The position numbers and the translations under genes were made by a program. From Faecalicatena contorta (lineage in GTDB: Bacteria > Bacillota > Clostridia > Lachnospirales > Lachnospiraceae): a stretch of DNA of 64,000 nucleotides. Of this stretch, positions 32,904 through 41,072 are shown one piece after another. How positions within the stretch are numbered: the first letter of the stretch is position 1; every line of letters starts with the position of its first letter. Below the pieces are notes generated by a model. The model did no database searches. It saw nothing but the letters and a program-made list of their open reading frames with translations, and was not told the origin of the DNA. The stretch lies in NCBI RefSeq assembly GCF_039521745.1, contig NZ_BAAACT010000204.1, one strand, 5' to 3'.

Positions 32904-34865
32904 ATGAAAGTTACACTGAAAGATGGATCTGTAAAAGAATACCCTGAAAGCAAATCCGTCATTGATATTGCTTTTGATATCAGTGAGGGGCTGGCAAGAG
33001 CGGCATGTGCGGGAGAAGTGGACGGAGAGGTCGTTGACCTCAGAACAGTTATTGAAAATGACTGCACTTTGAATATCCTGACCGCCCGTGATGAGGCAGG
33101 GCTCCGGGTTGTGCGCCACACCTGCTCCCACGTATTGGCCGAGGCCGTAAAAAATCTATATCCAGATGCAAAGCTGGCAATCGGGCCTGCAATCGACACG
33201 GGATATTATTATGATTTTGATTCTGCGCCGTTCTCCAGGGAAGATCTGGATAAAATAGAAAAAGAAATGAAGAAAATCATTAAAAAGGGCGCCAAATTGG
33301 AGCGTTTTACACTTCCAAGAGAGGAAGCCATCTCTTTTATGGAAGAAAAAGGTGAGCCGTATAAGGCAGAACTGATCCGTGATCTCCCTGAAGATTCCAC
33401 CATCTCATTCTACAGACAGGGAGAGTTTGTGGATCTGTGCGCAGGCCCGCACCTGATGAGCACAAAGGGAATCAAAGCATTTAAACTGACTTCCTCTTCC
33501 GGTGCATACTGGAGAGGCGACTCCAATAAAGCCATGCTGCAGAGGATCTATGGGAGCGCTTTTGCCACAAAGGACGAGCTGAACGAGTATCTTCAGTACC
33601 TGGAGGAAGTGAAAAAACGCGATCACAACAAGCTGGGCCGCGAGATGGAGCTGTTTACGACAGTAGATGTCATCGGCCAGGGACTCCCCCTGCTGATGCC
33701 AAAGGGCGCTAAAATCATCCAGACACTCCAGAGATGGATTGAGGATGAGGAGGACAATAACTGGGGCTATATCCGCACAAAGACGCCGTTGATGGCCAAA
33801 AGCGACCTGTACCAGATTTCCGGTCATTGGGACCACTATAAAGACGGCATGTTCGTGCTTGGAGATGAGGAGAAGGATAAGGAAGTCTTTGCCCTGAGAC
33901 CCATGACCTGCCCGTTCCAGTACTATGTATACAAGGCGAGCCAGAAGTCCTACCGCGACCTTCCGCTCCGCTACAGTGAGACCTCGACCCTGTTCCGCAA
34001 TGAGGAGTCCGGGGAGATGCACGGCCTGACCCGTGTCCGCCAGTTCACAATCTCCGAGGGGCATCTGATCGTCCGCCCGGACCAGATGGTAGAAGAATTT
34101 AAGGGCTGCCTGGCCCTGGCTAAACAATGCCTGACCACCCTGGGCCTTCAGGATGACGTCACTTACCACCTGTCCAAATGGGATCCGAATAACACGGAAA
34201 AATACATTGGAGATGCAAAAGTCTGGGAAGAAACCGAGGGCCACATCCGCAATATCCTGACCGAGCTGGACGTACCATTCGTGGAGGATGAGGGGGAGGC
34301 CGCATTCTACGGCCCCAAAGTCGATATTAATGCCAAAAATGTATACGGCAAGGAAGATACCATGATCACAATCCAGTGGGATGCACTGCTTGCCGAACAG
34401 TTTGATATGTACTACATTGACCAGAACGGCGATAAAGTACGCCCCTATATCATCCACAGAACCTCCATCGGCTGCTACGAAAGGACCCTCGCCTGGCTGA
34501 TCGAAAAATATGCCGGCATGTTCCCTACCTGGCTTTGCCCGGAACAGGTTCGTATCCTCCCTGTTTCCGATAAATACCTTGATTATGCAGGCAAAGTGGA
34601 GAAGGAGCTGAAGGCAAATCATATCCTCGCCACGGTTGACGGACGTTCCGAAAAGATCGGGTACAAAATCCGTGAGGCAAGGCTTGCCAAGATCCCTTAT
34701 ATGCTGATTGTCGGGGAAAAGGAAGAAGCGGAAGGCACCGTATCCGTAAGAAGCCGTTTCCTTGGAGATGAAGGCGCGAAAGGCCTTTCGGAATTTATCG
34801 ACGCAGTCTGCCGGGAAATCAGAACAAAAGAAATCCGTAAAATTGAAGTGCAGGAACAGAAATAA
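32904..34865 (+). CDS. thrS: threonyl-tRNA synthetase
   Basis: Attaches threonine to tRNA-Thr. 653 residues from ATG 32904, which has AAGGAGGAG 8 bases upstream; the frame opens earlier, inside the T-box, without meaning. Order of domains: TGS (VTLKDGSVKEYPESKS), editing domain with HTCSHVLAEAVK and CAGPHL, class II catalytic core with motif 2 FRNEESGEMHGLTRVRQFT (in parts RNEESGEMHGL) and HRTSIGCYERTLAWLIE motif 3, and the anticodon-binding C-terminus (CPEQVRILPVSD). It is complete and controlled by the T-box upstream. Confidence 0.96.
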   Translation: MKVTLKDGSVKEYPESKSVIDIAFDISEGLARAACAGEVDGEVVDLRTVIENDCTLNILTARDEAGLRVVRHTCSHVLAEAVKNLYPDAKLAIGPAIDTGYYYDFDSAPFSREDLDKIEKEMKKIIKKGAKLERFTLPREEAISFMEEKGEPYKAELIRDLPEDSTISFYRQGEFVDLCAGPHLMSTKGIKAFKLTSSSGAYWRGDSNKAMLQRIYGSAFATKDELNEYLQYLEEVKKRDHNKLGREMELFTTVDVIGQGLPLLMPKGAKIIQTLQRWIEDEEDNNWGYIRTKTPLMAKSDLYQISGHWDHYKDGMFVLGDEEKDKEVFALRPMTCPFQYYVYKASQKSYRDLPLRYSETSTLFRNEESGEMHGLTRVRQFTISEGHLIVRPDQMVEEFKGCLALAKQCLTTLGLQDDVTYHLSKWDPNNTEKYIGDAKVWEETEGHIRNILTELDVPFVEDEGEAAFYGPKVDINAKNVYGKEDTMITIQWDALLAEQFDMYYIDQNGDKVRPYIIHRTSIGCYERTLAWLIEKYAGMFPTWLCPEQVRILPVSDKYLDYAGKVEKELKANHILATVDGRSEKIGYKIREARLAKIPYMLIVGEKEEAEGTVSVRSRFLGDEGAKGLSEFIDAVCREIRTKEIRKIEVQEQK

Positions 34866-34882
34866 TTGCTGCTATTTGAGAT

Positions 34883-34934
34883 ACGCCGGAAACTTGCATA
34901 AACACTGAGTTTTGCAGGCCGCCGGCGTTTCTTT
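34883..34934 (+). terminator. probable thrS terminator
   Basis: ACGCCGG (34883-34889) pairs with CCGGCGT (34922-34928), followed by TTCTTTT. The loop is long, so strength is uncertain. Confidence 0.5.
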
Positions 34935-35036
34935 TATGCCCGTAAGCGGGTAAAAAAATATCTCTCACCGCATAGTAAGCACAGGCACATTGAGAAGAAG
35001 GATACAACGCCAGAAAATACAGATTTTTATCTGTGA

Positions 35037-35528
35037 TTACAGAAGCAGGTCATTCAAACACATTATGCGGCTCCCTTTGCTTTCATAATAGCGCAGCATT
35101 TCGTCGATTTTTCTTTTATCATAACTGGTAATACAATCTGAAAGAACAGCAACGCCGTAATTCGCTTTGCATAAATTGTAGCAGGTCGATTTCACGCAGG
35201 CAGCAGCATCTGCCCCTGCTATATAGAAATCACATATTTCATTCTTACGAATAAAGTCTGAAAATTCTTCACTGGTTAATGCGTTTCCCTTGTATTTTGT
35301 AAAAATATTATTTGATACTATTTTCAAGTCTGAAGCTAATTCCGCCCCATGCGTATTGGGTTTGAAAGTCCTCGTGCCTGCTGATAGATTTTCATGCCTG
35401 ATATAAACCACATGAATATTATGATTGTCTGCCCAATCGACAGCTTGATTGATATTGTCTATAATATCTTTGTAATTTTTTGTGATGTCATTTTGAATAT
35501 CAATGATTACTAAGGCTTTTGTCTGCAT
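35037..35528 (-). CDS. isochorismatase-family cysteine hydrolase
   Basis: 163 residues from ATG 35528, with AGGAGG 7 bases upstream; the frame opens at 35597. The catalytic Asp lies in LVIIDIQND and the nucleophile Cys in the conserved loop AGADAAACVKSTC. Family members include nicotinamidases and other amide hydrolases; the substrate cannot be fixed. It is divergent from a WYL-domain regulator, which probably controls it. Confidence 0.85.
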   Translation of the reverse strand: MQTKALVIIDIQNDITKNYKDIIDNINQAVDWADNHNIHVVYIRHENLSAGTRTFKPNTHGAELASDLKIVSNNIFTKYKGNALTSEEFSDFIRKNEICDFYIAGADAAACVKSTCYNLCKANYGVAVLSDCITSYDKRKIDEMLRYYESKGSRIMCLNDLLL

Positions 35529-35634
35529 AGTGTCTCCTCCTGACAGGTAAATTAATTTGTTTGCTTTTTTATGATAACATCTAATTGTTGACAACATTAT
35601 GGCAACAATCTATATTAAAAAAAGAAGTTGTTGA

Positions 35635-35664
35635 GTAACAGTTCAGGCCTGCCCGAACTGTTAC
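35635..35664. repeat. 30-nt hairpin repeat, copy 3
   Basis: GTAACAGTTC / GAACTGTTAC with a 10-nt loop, identical in arms to copy 1 at 15143. It lies in the divergent promoter region and 22 bases before the WYL regulator start, so here it could also influence the regulator's translation. Confidence 0.65.
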
Positions 35665-35685
35665 GTTTAGAAAGGTGGTTTTCAC

Positions 35686-36618
35686 ATGAAAGTTGACAGA
35701 CTTATTAGTATTATTATGATACTCCTTGACAAAGAGCGGGTAGGCGCACAGGAGTTAGCAGATATATTTGAAGTTTCTCCCCGCACAATCTATCGGGACA
35801 TAGACGCGATCAATATGGCAGGTATTCCTGTCCGCGGGGCATCGGGAGTCGGCGGCGGCTTTGAAATCATGCAGAATTACAAGGTGGATAAAAAGGTGTT
35901 TTCGACTACCGACCTTTCCGCTATCTTAATGGGACTTTCCAGTCTTTCCAATATGATGAGAGGCAGTGAACTGATAAATGCCCTTGCGAAAGTCAAGAGC
36001 TTTATCCCCGCCGACCAGGCGAAAGACATAGAATTAAAGGCAAATCAAATATATATAGACTTAAGTCCGTGGATGGGCAGCATAAACATACAACCCTATT
36101 TAGAAATAATCAAAACTGCTCTACAGGAAAGCAAACTGATCTCATTTGATTATGCAGACCGCTACGGCAATAAGACCGCAAGAACAGCCGAACCATATCA
36201 GCTTGTATTGAAAAGCAGTCATTGGTATTTTCAGGGGTATTGCCATAAAAGAAATGCTTTTCGCTTATTTAGACTATCCCGCATATCAAACCTGCAAATG
36301 AACGAGGAAACTTTCACACCTCGGGAATATCCAAAACCGCAGTTAAATTTTGCCGATATATTGGCATCTATGCAGACAAAAATCAAAATTCGTATTCATA
36401 GCTCTGTCATGGACAGGGTACTTGATTATTGCACTTATGAAGACTTCTCGCCAGACGGTAATGAGCATTACATTGTTAATTTTCCTTTCATAGAGAACGA
36501 ATATTACTACAATATTCTTCTCAGTTTTGGAGACAAATGCGAGTGTTTAGAGCCGTTACATATCCGTACAGAAATGAAGCGCAGATTATATAATATCGCT
36601 GCCATATACGAGAATTAA
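35686..36618 (+). CDS. helix-turn-helix regulator with WYL domain
   Basis: 310 residues. The N-terminal HTH_11 domain (VDRLISIIMILLDKERVGAQELADIF, VSPRTIYRDIDAIN) is followed by a WYL ligand-sensing domain around residues 140-220 (ISFDYADRYGNKTARTAEPYQLVL, SSHWYFQGYC in parts) and the WCX extension. Regulators of this YafY type bind their own divergent promoter and sense a small molecule or nucleic acid. GAAAGGTGG precedes ATG. The adjacent isochorismatase gene is the likely target. Confidence 0.88.
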   Translation: MKVDRLISIIMILLDKERVGAQELADIFEVSPRTIYRDIDAINMAGIPVRGASGVGGGFEIMQNYKVDKKVFSTTDLSAILMGLSSLSNMMRGSELINALAKVKSFIPADQAKDIELKANQIYIDLSPWMGSINIQPYLEIIKTALQESKLISFDYADRYGNKTARTAEPYQLVLKSSHWYFQGYCHKRNAFRLFRLSRISNLQMNEETFTPREYPKPQLNFADILASMQTKIKIRIHSSVMDRVLDYCTYEDFSPDGNEHYIVNFPFIENEYYYNILLSFGDKCECLEPLHIRTEMKRRLYNIAAIYEN

Positions 36619-36640
36619 TACACAAAGAAAGACAAAAGAA

Positions 36641-36669
36641 GCCCGCCAAACTCAGTCCGGCGGGCCTTT
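36641..36669 (+). terminator. terminator after the WYL regulator
   Basis: GCCCGCC and GGCGGGC with an 11-nt loop, followed by TTTTT, 22 bases past the stop codon. Confidence 0.85.
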
Positions 36670-36718
36670 TTAATGCAGTCCAGTTCATCTTATATAAATC
36701 TTTGTTGATTACTTTTGA

Positions 36719-36979
36719 TTACATTTTAAAATGATTATAAAAATCCTTCAGATCCTCTTTTACATCCGGAGGCAGCTGTGCCTTTTTGATCCCCCGTATT
36801 GCGCCCTCCAGCGAATACAGACGGTGGATACAGGCGGATGAATCGATCTCCTGTATTTTCAGCCAGGCCTGTTTACTTCCCATAGCCCTGAGCTGATCAA
36901 ACGTAGTAATGCCGGCCTCCCGAAGCTGTTCTTCCACCACTGCGCCTATATTGGGCAGTTTCGATAATTCTCCCATCAT
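36719..36979 (-). CDS. TfoX C-terminal-domain protein
   Basis: 86 residues corresponding to the helix-hairpin-helix-like TfoX C-terminal domain: LSKLPNIGAVVEEQLREAGI, then LRAMGSKQAWLKI and LYSLEGAIRGI. Free-standing copies are common in Firmicutes, where a link to competence has not been shown. AGGAGG is 7 bases upstream of the first ATG. Confidence 0.85.
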   Translation of the reverse strand: MMGELSKLPNIGAVVEEQLREAGITTFDQLRAMGSKQAWLKIQEIDSSACIHRLYSLEGAIRGIKKAQLPPDVKEDLKDFYNHFKM

Positions 36980-37089
36980 CCCTTACCTCCTGTCATTCGA
37001 ATATTGTACCTATTATACATCAAACAGACAAGGTGCGCCAGCCATTTCTATATGATAACCGTTACTTCATTGGCTTCGAGACCGTGCAG

Positions 37090-37782
37090 CTAAGACTCCT
37101 CAGCCAGTCTCCGGTAAACATATATAAAAACTACCGTTAAAATACCGAGATTCACTAAAATAGTCCCCCAGGCCTTTGCTGTGCCGCCATCGTCCGTTCC
37201 GCTGATAATCAAGTAAATCTGCTGTGAATAAAAAACGGCAGCTATTTTCTTAATTGTATCGTTAAACGCAGACAGCATTGGTAAGAAAGAGAGCACCATC
37301 ATAACCGGCACTGTCAGGGAGGTTGCACTCATCTGGCTTTTACATGCAGTTCCGATAATTGCACCGATCAGAACGGACAGGATGATCCCCGTCATCATGA
37401 CGCCGCAGAACTTCAAAAATGCCATGCTGGAAAGTCCAGCCGTCAAACCGAAGCACACCGTGCCTGCCAGACACGCCAGCAGGACGCACCCGCCCACTGC
37501 CGCCAGATACTGAGGCATTCTGACATTTGCCATCAGCAGCGCCTTTAATGTATGTTTTTCCTTTTCTTCTGCCAGAACCTCCGTCGTAGCAATAAGCGGC
37601 GCCATTCCAATATACATGGACGCAAACATATAAACAAAATAATTTCTCGGCAAGCCCGGCATCTCCACGGCAAACGTCATGATAACCGCTAATACAGGAA
37701 ACATGACAAACTGGATCAGTACATTTTTATTTTTTAGGGTATCCTTCCATTGTTTTTTCAGAATCGCGGTTACATTTCTCAT
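37090..37782 (-). CDS. ABC-2 type permease
   Basis: 230 residues with six hydrophobic helices. It begins with ILKKQWKDTLKNKNVLIQFVMFP, the usual amphipathic entry of ABC-2 permeases, and contains AEEKEKHTLKALLMANVR, the conserved cytoplasmic EEKE motif. It follows its ATPase after 77 bases and is the last gene of the LytTR-DUF3021-ATPase-permease operon. Such modules act in peptide antibiotic defence or membrane stress; the substrate is unknown. Confidence 0.85.
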   Translation of the reverse strand: MRNVTAILKKQWKDTLKNKNVLIQFVMFPVLAVIMTFAVEMPGLPRNYFVYMFASMYIGMAPLIATTEVLAEEKEKHTLKALLMANVRMPQYLAAVGGCVLLACLAGTVCFGLTAGLSSMAFLKFCGVMMTGIILSVLIGAIIGTACKSQMSATSLTVPVMMVLSFLPMLSAFNDTIKKIAAVFYSQQIYLIISGTDDGGTAKAWGTILVNLGILTVVFIYVYRRLAEES

Positions 37783-37859
37783 ATCTGCCTCCTAATATGT
37801 GGTACAGACCTCCCTGCAGCTCTTTTTCAATATCAGTTTTTGCAGGGTGACTGCCTGCT

Positions 37860-38711
37860 TCAGCCTTTCACCAGGCTTCTTCCTGTCAGTTTCATAAATA
37901 CAGTTTCCAGATCCGGCTCTGTTGAATGGATGCTCTCTACCTCTCCCTGCCGGAATGAGGATGATATCGTGTCAGCAGCCTCCGGGGAATTGGGCAGAGT
38001 CAGCATCTCTCCGTTTTTAAATAGAATCTGAATCTGATTCAATTCATTATACTTGCGGCACAAAGCGTCCGGTTCGCCGTATTCCACAATCTTTCCCTGA
38101 TGGATCAGCGCGATATGGTCGCACAGCTTTGCCGCCTCCTCCATATTATGAGTGGTCAGAAATATGGTGGCGCCTTTCTCTTTCTGCTCACGAATCAGCC
38201 CGTGTATTTCCGCCGTCATGGCCGGATCCAGGGCACCGGTCGGTTCATCCATGAATAACAGCTTTGGTTCCTGCAGAATCGCCCTGGCGAAGATCAGACG
38301 CTGGCGCATCCCCTTGGACAGGCTGGACGCAGCCGTACGCCCTTCCCCGTCCAGGCCTACCTGGCGCAGTACTTCCCGAATCCGGCTTTTAGGAATCCCA
38401 TGGATATCAGTAAACAGCTTCAAATTGTCGTAACAGCTCAGCCTTTCATAAACACCTGAATCATCCAGCATAGCCCCCATCTGGCTGTAGATTTTGGCCC
38501 GCTCAGTGACCGGCAGTCCCAGTACCCGGATCTCCCCCCGGTCCGCCTTTAACTGACCGGTAATTAACTTAATCAGCGTTGTTTTCCCAGCTCCGGAAGG
38601 CCCCAGCAGGCCAAAGACTTCCCCCTTCTGGATCTCGATAGAAATCTCTTTAAGCACTTGCTTTTCGTGAAATGATTTGCTGACACCTCTTATACTAATC
38701 GCGTTCTCCAT
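37860..38711 (-). CDS. ABC transporter ATP-binding protein
   Basis: 283 residues. Walker A is GPSGAGKTTLI, signature LSKGMRQRLIFARAIL, Walker B LLFMDEPTGALDP and switch His LTTHNMEEA. The N-terminus (ISIRGVSKSFHEKQVLKEIS) is standard for NatA/BcrA-like ATPases, and a C-terminal accessory segment of about 80 residues follows. Its start lies inside the DUF3021 gene (17-base overlap), so translation is coupled. Confidence 0.9.
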   Translation of the reverse strand: MENAISIRGVSKSFHEKQVLKEISIEIQKGEVFGLLGPSGAGKTTLIKLITGQLKADRGEIRVLGLPVTERAKIYSQMGAMLDDSGVYERLSCYDNLKLFTDIHGIPKSRIREVLRQVGLDGEGRTAASSLSKGMRQRLIFARAILQEPKLLFMDEPTGALDPAMTAEIHGLIREQKEKGATIFLTTHNMEEAAKLCDHIALIHQGKIVEYGEPDALCRKYNELNQIQILFKNGEMLTLPNSPEAADTISSSFRQGEVESIHSTEPDLETVFMKLTGRSLVKG

Positions 38712-39192
38712 CCTGATCCTCCTTCCATCTTTCCTTCAGATACTCCAGGCTTTCCTCCAGTTTCTCATTTTCCATCCGGTTCTTAACAGACATGATCCAG
38801 ACGCTGGCCCCAAAACATATTGCAAAGCATAATACAAACATCACCCAGGCCTGCCACATCTGGACAGGAAACCATTTAAACAGAATAATAAAGAGTACAA
38901 TTACCAGAACAGAACAAAGCAGCATCAGGCAGATCCGGTACAATTCCGGCATATATTTTGCCGCCCTTTCCGAAAAGAAAAGGAACCTTATCCCGGTGAT
39001 CAGTATGGCTACCCCCAGATACTGGCACATCGTAGCCAGCGCAATCCCGCTCCCGCCCAGCCTGAACATCGTGGAAAGAGTGCGGGTCTCTTCTCCGAAA
39101 GCAAACGTAAAGATCATCATCAGGATCATCATAAACCCAAATGTACAAAGTACATTTTCCGCAAAGTCAAAAAAATTCTTTTTTTCTTCCAT
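38695..39192 (-). CDS. DUF3021 membrane protein
   Basis: 165 residues with four hydrophobic helices and a charged C-terminal tail (KLEESLEYLKERWKEDQDG). DUF3021 proteins are regularly encoded directly after small LytTR regulators and are thought to modulate them from the membrane. Here the LytTR gene ends immediately before this start codon. I infer a membrane-tethered regulatory pair controlling the ABC genes that follow. Confidence 0.85.
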   Translation of the reverse strand: MEEKKNFFDFAENVLCTFGFMMILMMIFTFAFGEETRTLSTMFRLGGSGIALATMCQYLGVAILITGIRFLFFSERAAKYMPELYRICLMLLCSVLVIVLFIILFKWFPVQMWQAWVMFVLCFAICFGASVWIMSVKNRMENEKLEESLEYLKERWKEDQDGERD

Positions 39193-39633
39193 TTATTTCA
39201 CCCCCAGTTTCTTTCGCACATAGTCCGCATACTGCCTGGACACGGTCAGCTGCTCCCCGTTTGTCATCGTTACCCGCAGCTTCCTGTCCAGATCCGCACG
39301 GATCTTCTGGATCTGCCGCAGATTAATAATGCAGGACTTTCCTGCCCGAAAGAAATCGAACTCTTTCAGTTCCTCCTCAAGCTCATATAATTTTAAGCAA
39401 GATTCAAAAACATCGTCCTTGGTATACAAAAAAGTTTTCTTATCTGCCGTGTCAATATAAAGGATCTTAGAAATGTCCAGTATATGCGCTTCTCCGTCCT
39501 TCTCTCCCAGCAGCTTAAAATCTAAAATGCGCAGGATCGAAATCACCCGCTCCAGCTGCGGAGTCAAATGCCGGCAGGTAATCTGGATCTCAGTCTCATC
39601 AATTTGACTGTCCGTTTGAATCGAGATTTTCAA
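39193..39633 (-). CDS. LytTR-family DNA-binding regulator
   Basis: 146 residues without a receiver domain. The C-terminal LytTR domain includes LDISKILYIDTADKKTFLYT, FFRAGKSCIINLRQI and the final VSRQYADYVRKKLG. An N-terminal segment of some 45 residues precedes it. It heads the operon with DUF3021 and an ABC transporter. Proteins of this type usually act on their own promoter. GGGGGAGGG precedes ATG. Confidence 0.9.
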   Translation of the reverse strand: MKISIQTDSQIDETEIQITCRHLTPQLERVISILRILDFKLLGEKDGEAHILDISKILYIDTADKKTFLYTKDDVFESCLKLYELEEELKEFDFFRAGKSCIINLRQIQKIRADLDRKLRVTMTNGEQLTVSRQYADYVRKKLGVK

Positions 39634-39764
39634 AAAGCCCTCCCCCTTTCAATATCTGTATTAACTATACTTGCTCAAAATCAGAAAAACAATCCCCATA
39701 AACTAACCTGCCTAAATAAGGGGCTGAGTTTCCAATTTTTTTGGGGAAGGGGGGACGCATGACG

Positions 39765-39911
39765 TGGGACGGGACGCAGACGGAAGCATCTGTCTGTTGG
39801 GGATACTGGCCGCTGTGCTAAGCAGCAGTAAGAGGAAACACACAAAATCAGCCGGCAAAAATTGGATCATAATCAACTTTTGCCGACTGATTTTGTGGGT
39901 TACCTCTTACT
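39765..39911. repeat. long palindrome, element C (homologous to element A)
   Basis: The core palindrome at 39827-39911 runs from AGTAAGAGGAAA to its complement CCTCTTACT, with CAAAATCAGCCGGCAAAA/TTTTGCCGACTGATTTTG inside. Bases 39765-39826 match the outer arm of element A (GGGAC, CTGT, GTTGG, GATAC, GCCGCTG, then GCAGCAGTAAGAGGAAA), although the opposite outer arm is missing here. It sits 68 bases past the amidase stop. A and C are therefore copies of one repeat family, with C truncated on one side. Confidence 0.75.
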
Positions 39912-39978
39912 ATTCCTAAAATTTAAGAAATTTGCTGACCAGGAAAAGATCCCACTCCTCATAAGTTTCCTCGTAAGC

Positions 39979-40944
39979 TCATTCTCTAATATATGACGCA
40001 ATACCGTTTGCTATCCCCTCAGCCATTTTTTGCTGAAATTCTGGATCTGCCATCTGCGTATCATCCTGTTGGTTGGTCATAAATCCCATCTCAAGAATTA
40101 TAACCGGAACCTGGCTCCAATTAATTCCTGTCATGGTATCGTCCGTTTGAACGCCTCTGTTATAAATACCGGTGGCTGCGCAGTATGAATTCAGGACTTT
40201 CTCTGCGAGCCGGAAACTCTCCTCGTACAGGCCTCCGGCATAAGGATTATCCGGTGACATAACCAGACACAGGGCCCCGGCACTCTCTGGACTCTCACTG
40301 CCGTTTGCATGAATCCTTACACAAAGTTCTGCTCCGGATTCATTTGCAATCTTTGCACGGTCCTGGTTGCTGACCGATGTTTCATGGTTTTCGCGGGTCA
40401 TCACCACCTGGAAATCACGTTCAGCCAAACACGCTTTTACCTGCTTGGCTATATCGAGGTTGAGCTGATATTCGGCAAGTCCGGTAAAACGGCCTGCAGT
40501 GCCCGATGTTGTCTTCGCCTTCATGATACCGGAGCCCGGTCCGTCCTCTTCTTCTCCCATCATTCCCGCATCCGGTCCCTGATGGCCTGGATCCAGCGCT
40601 ATGATGATCTGGTCCTCTGTTTTCTCCGGTTCTGTTGCAGGATCTGGTTCCTGAGTGTCCGGTTTTACAGGATCTGATTTCTTGGTATTCGATTCTTCAG
40701 TATTTGATTCATCCGTGTTTGATTCCTCTAAGCCAGCTTTGGAAGTGTCTCCGTTATTATGTTTCTCAGCACCGGCTTTCGGAGTTTCTGTCTGTGATGA
40801 AGCCTGCCGGCTGACCTGACCGGCCATTACCTGCTTTCCTGCTGCCCGTTCCGGCTTCCTGGCCGAATAGATAAAGACTCCGGCCGCAGCCACTGCCAAC
40901 ACCACGGCTATTCCGGCTATTCCTCTGATTTTCTTCTTGTCCAT
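39979..40944 (-). CDS. N-acetylmuramoyl-L-alanine amidase (Amidase_3), membrane-anchored
   Basis: 321 residues from ATG 40944, which has AAAGGAG 6 bases upstream. One N-terminal helix (residues about 7-22) is an anchor or uncleaved signal. A Thr/Ser/Glu-rich linker with a repeated SNTEESNT-like pattern follows, then the zinc amidase: IIIALDPGHQG, YQLNLDIAKQV, ELCVRIHANGS and VIILEMGFMTN supply the metal His residues and catalytic Glu. It cleaves peptidoglycan stem peptides outside the cell. No cell-wall-binding repeats are present. Confidence 0.9.
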   Translation of the reverse strand: MDKKKIRGIAGIAVVLAVAAAGVFIYSARKPERAAGKQVMAGQVSRQASSQTETPKAGAEKHNNGDTSKAGLEESNTDESNTEESNTKKSDPVKPDTQEPDPATEPEKTEDQIIIALDPGHQGPDAGMMGEEEDGPGSGIMKAKTTSGTAGRFTGLAEYQLNLDIAKQVKACLAERDFQVVMTRENHETSVSNQDRAKIANESGAELCVRIHANGSESPESAGALCLVMSPDNPYAGGLYEESFRLAEKVLNSYCAATGIYNRGVQTDDTMTGINWSQVPVIILEMGFMTNQQDDTQMADPEFQQKMAEGIANGIASYIRE

Positions 40945-41072
40945 AATTCTCCTTTTCAGCCGCATTCCCGGCACTATTACAAATATGAGATATTATATGC
41001 CCCGCTTGTCCAAATTATGAACAAAAGAAAGTTTTAAGACACCCTTTTTGGGTGTTTATCCGCTGTCCGGTT

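Noticed and set aside
33405..34622. 405-codon minus-strand frame opposite thrS
   Set aside because: Entirely inside thrS, no start signal, Cys/His-rich nonsense translation typical of an antisense frame.
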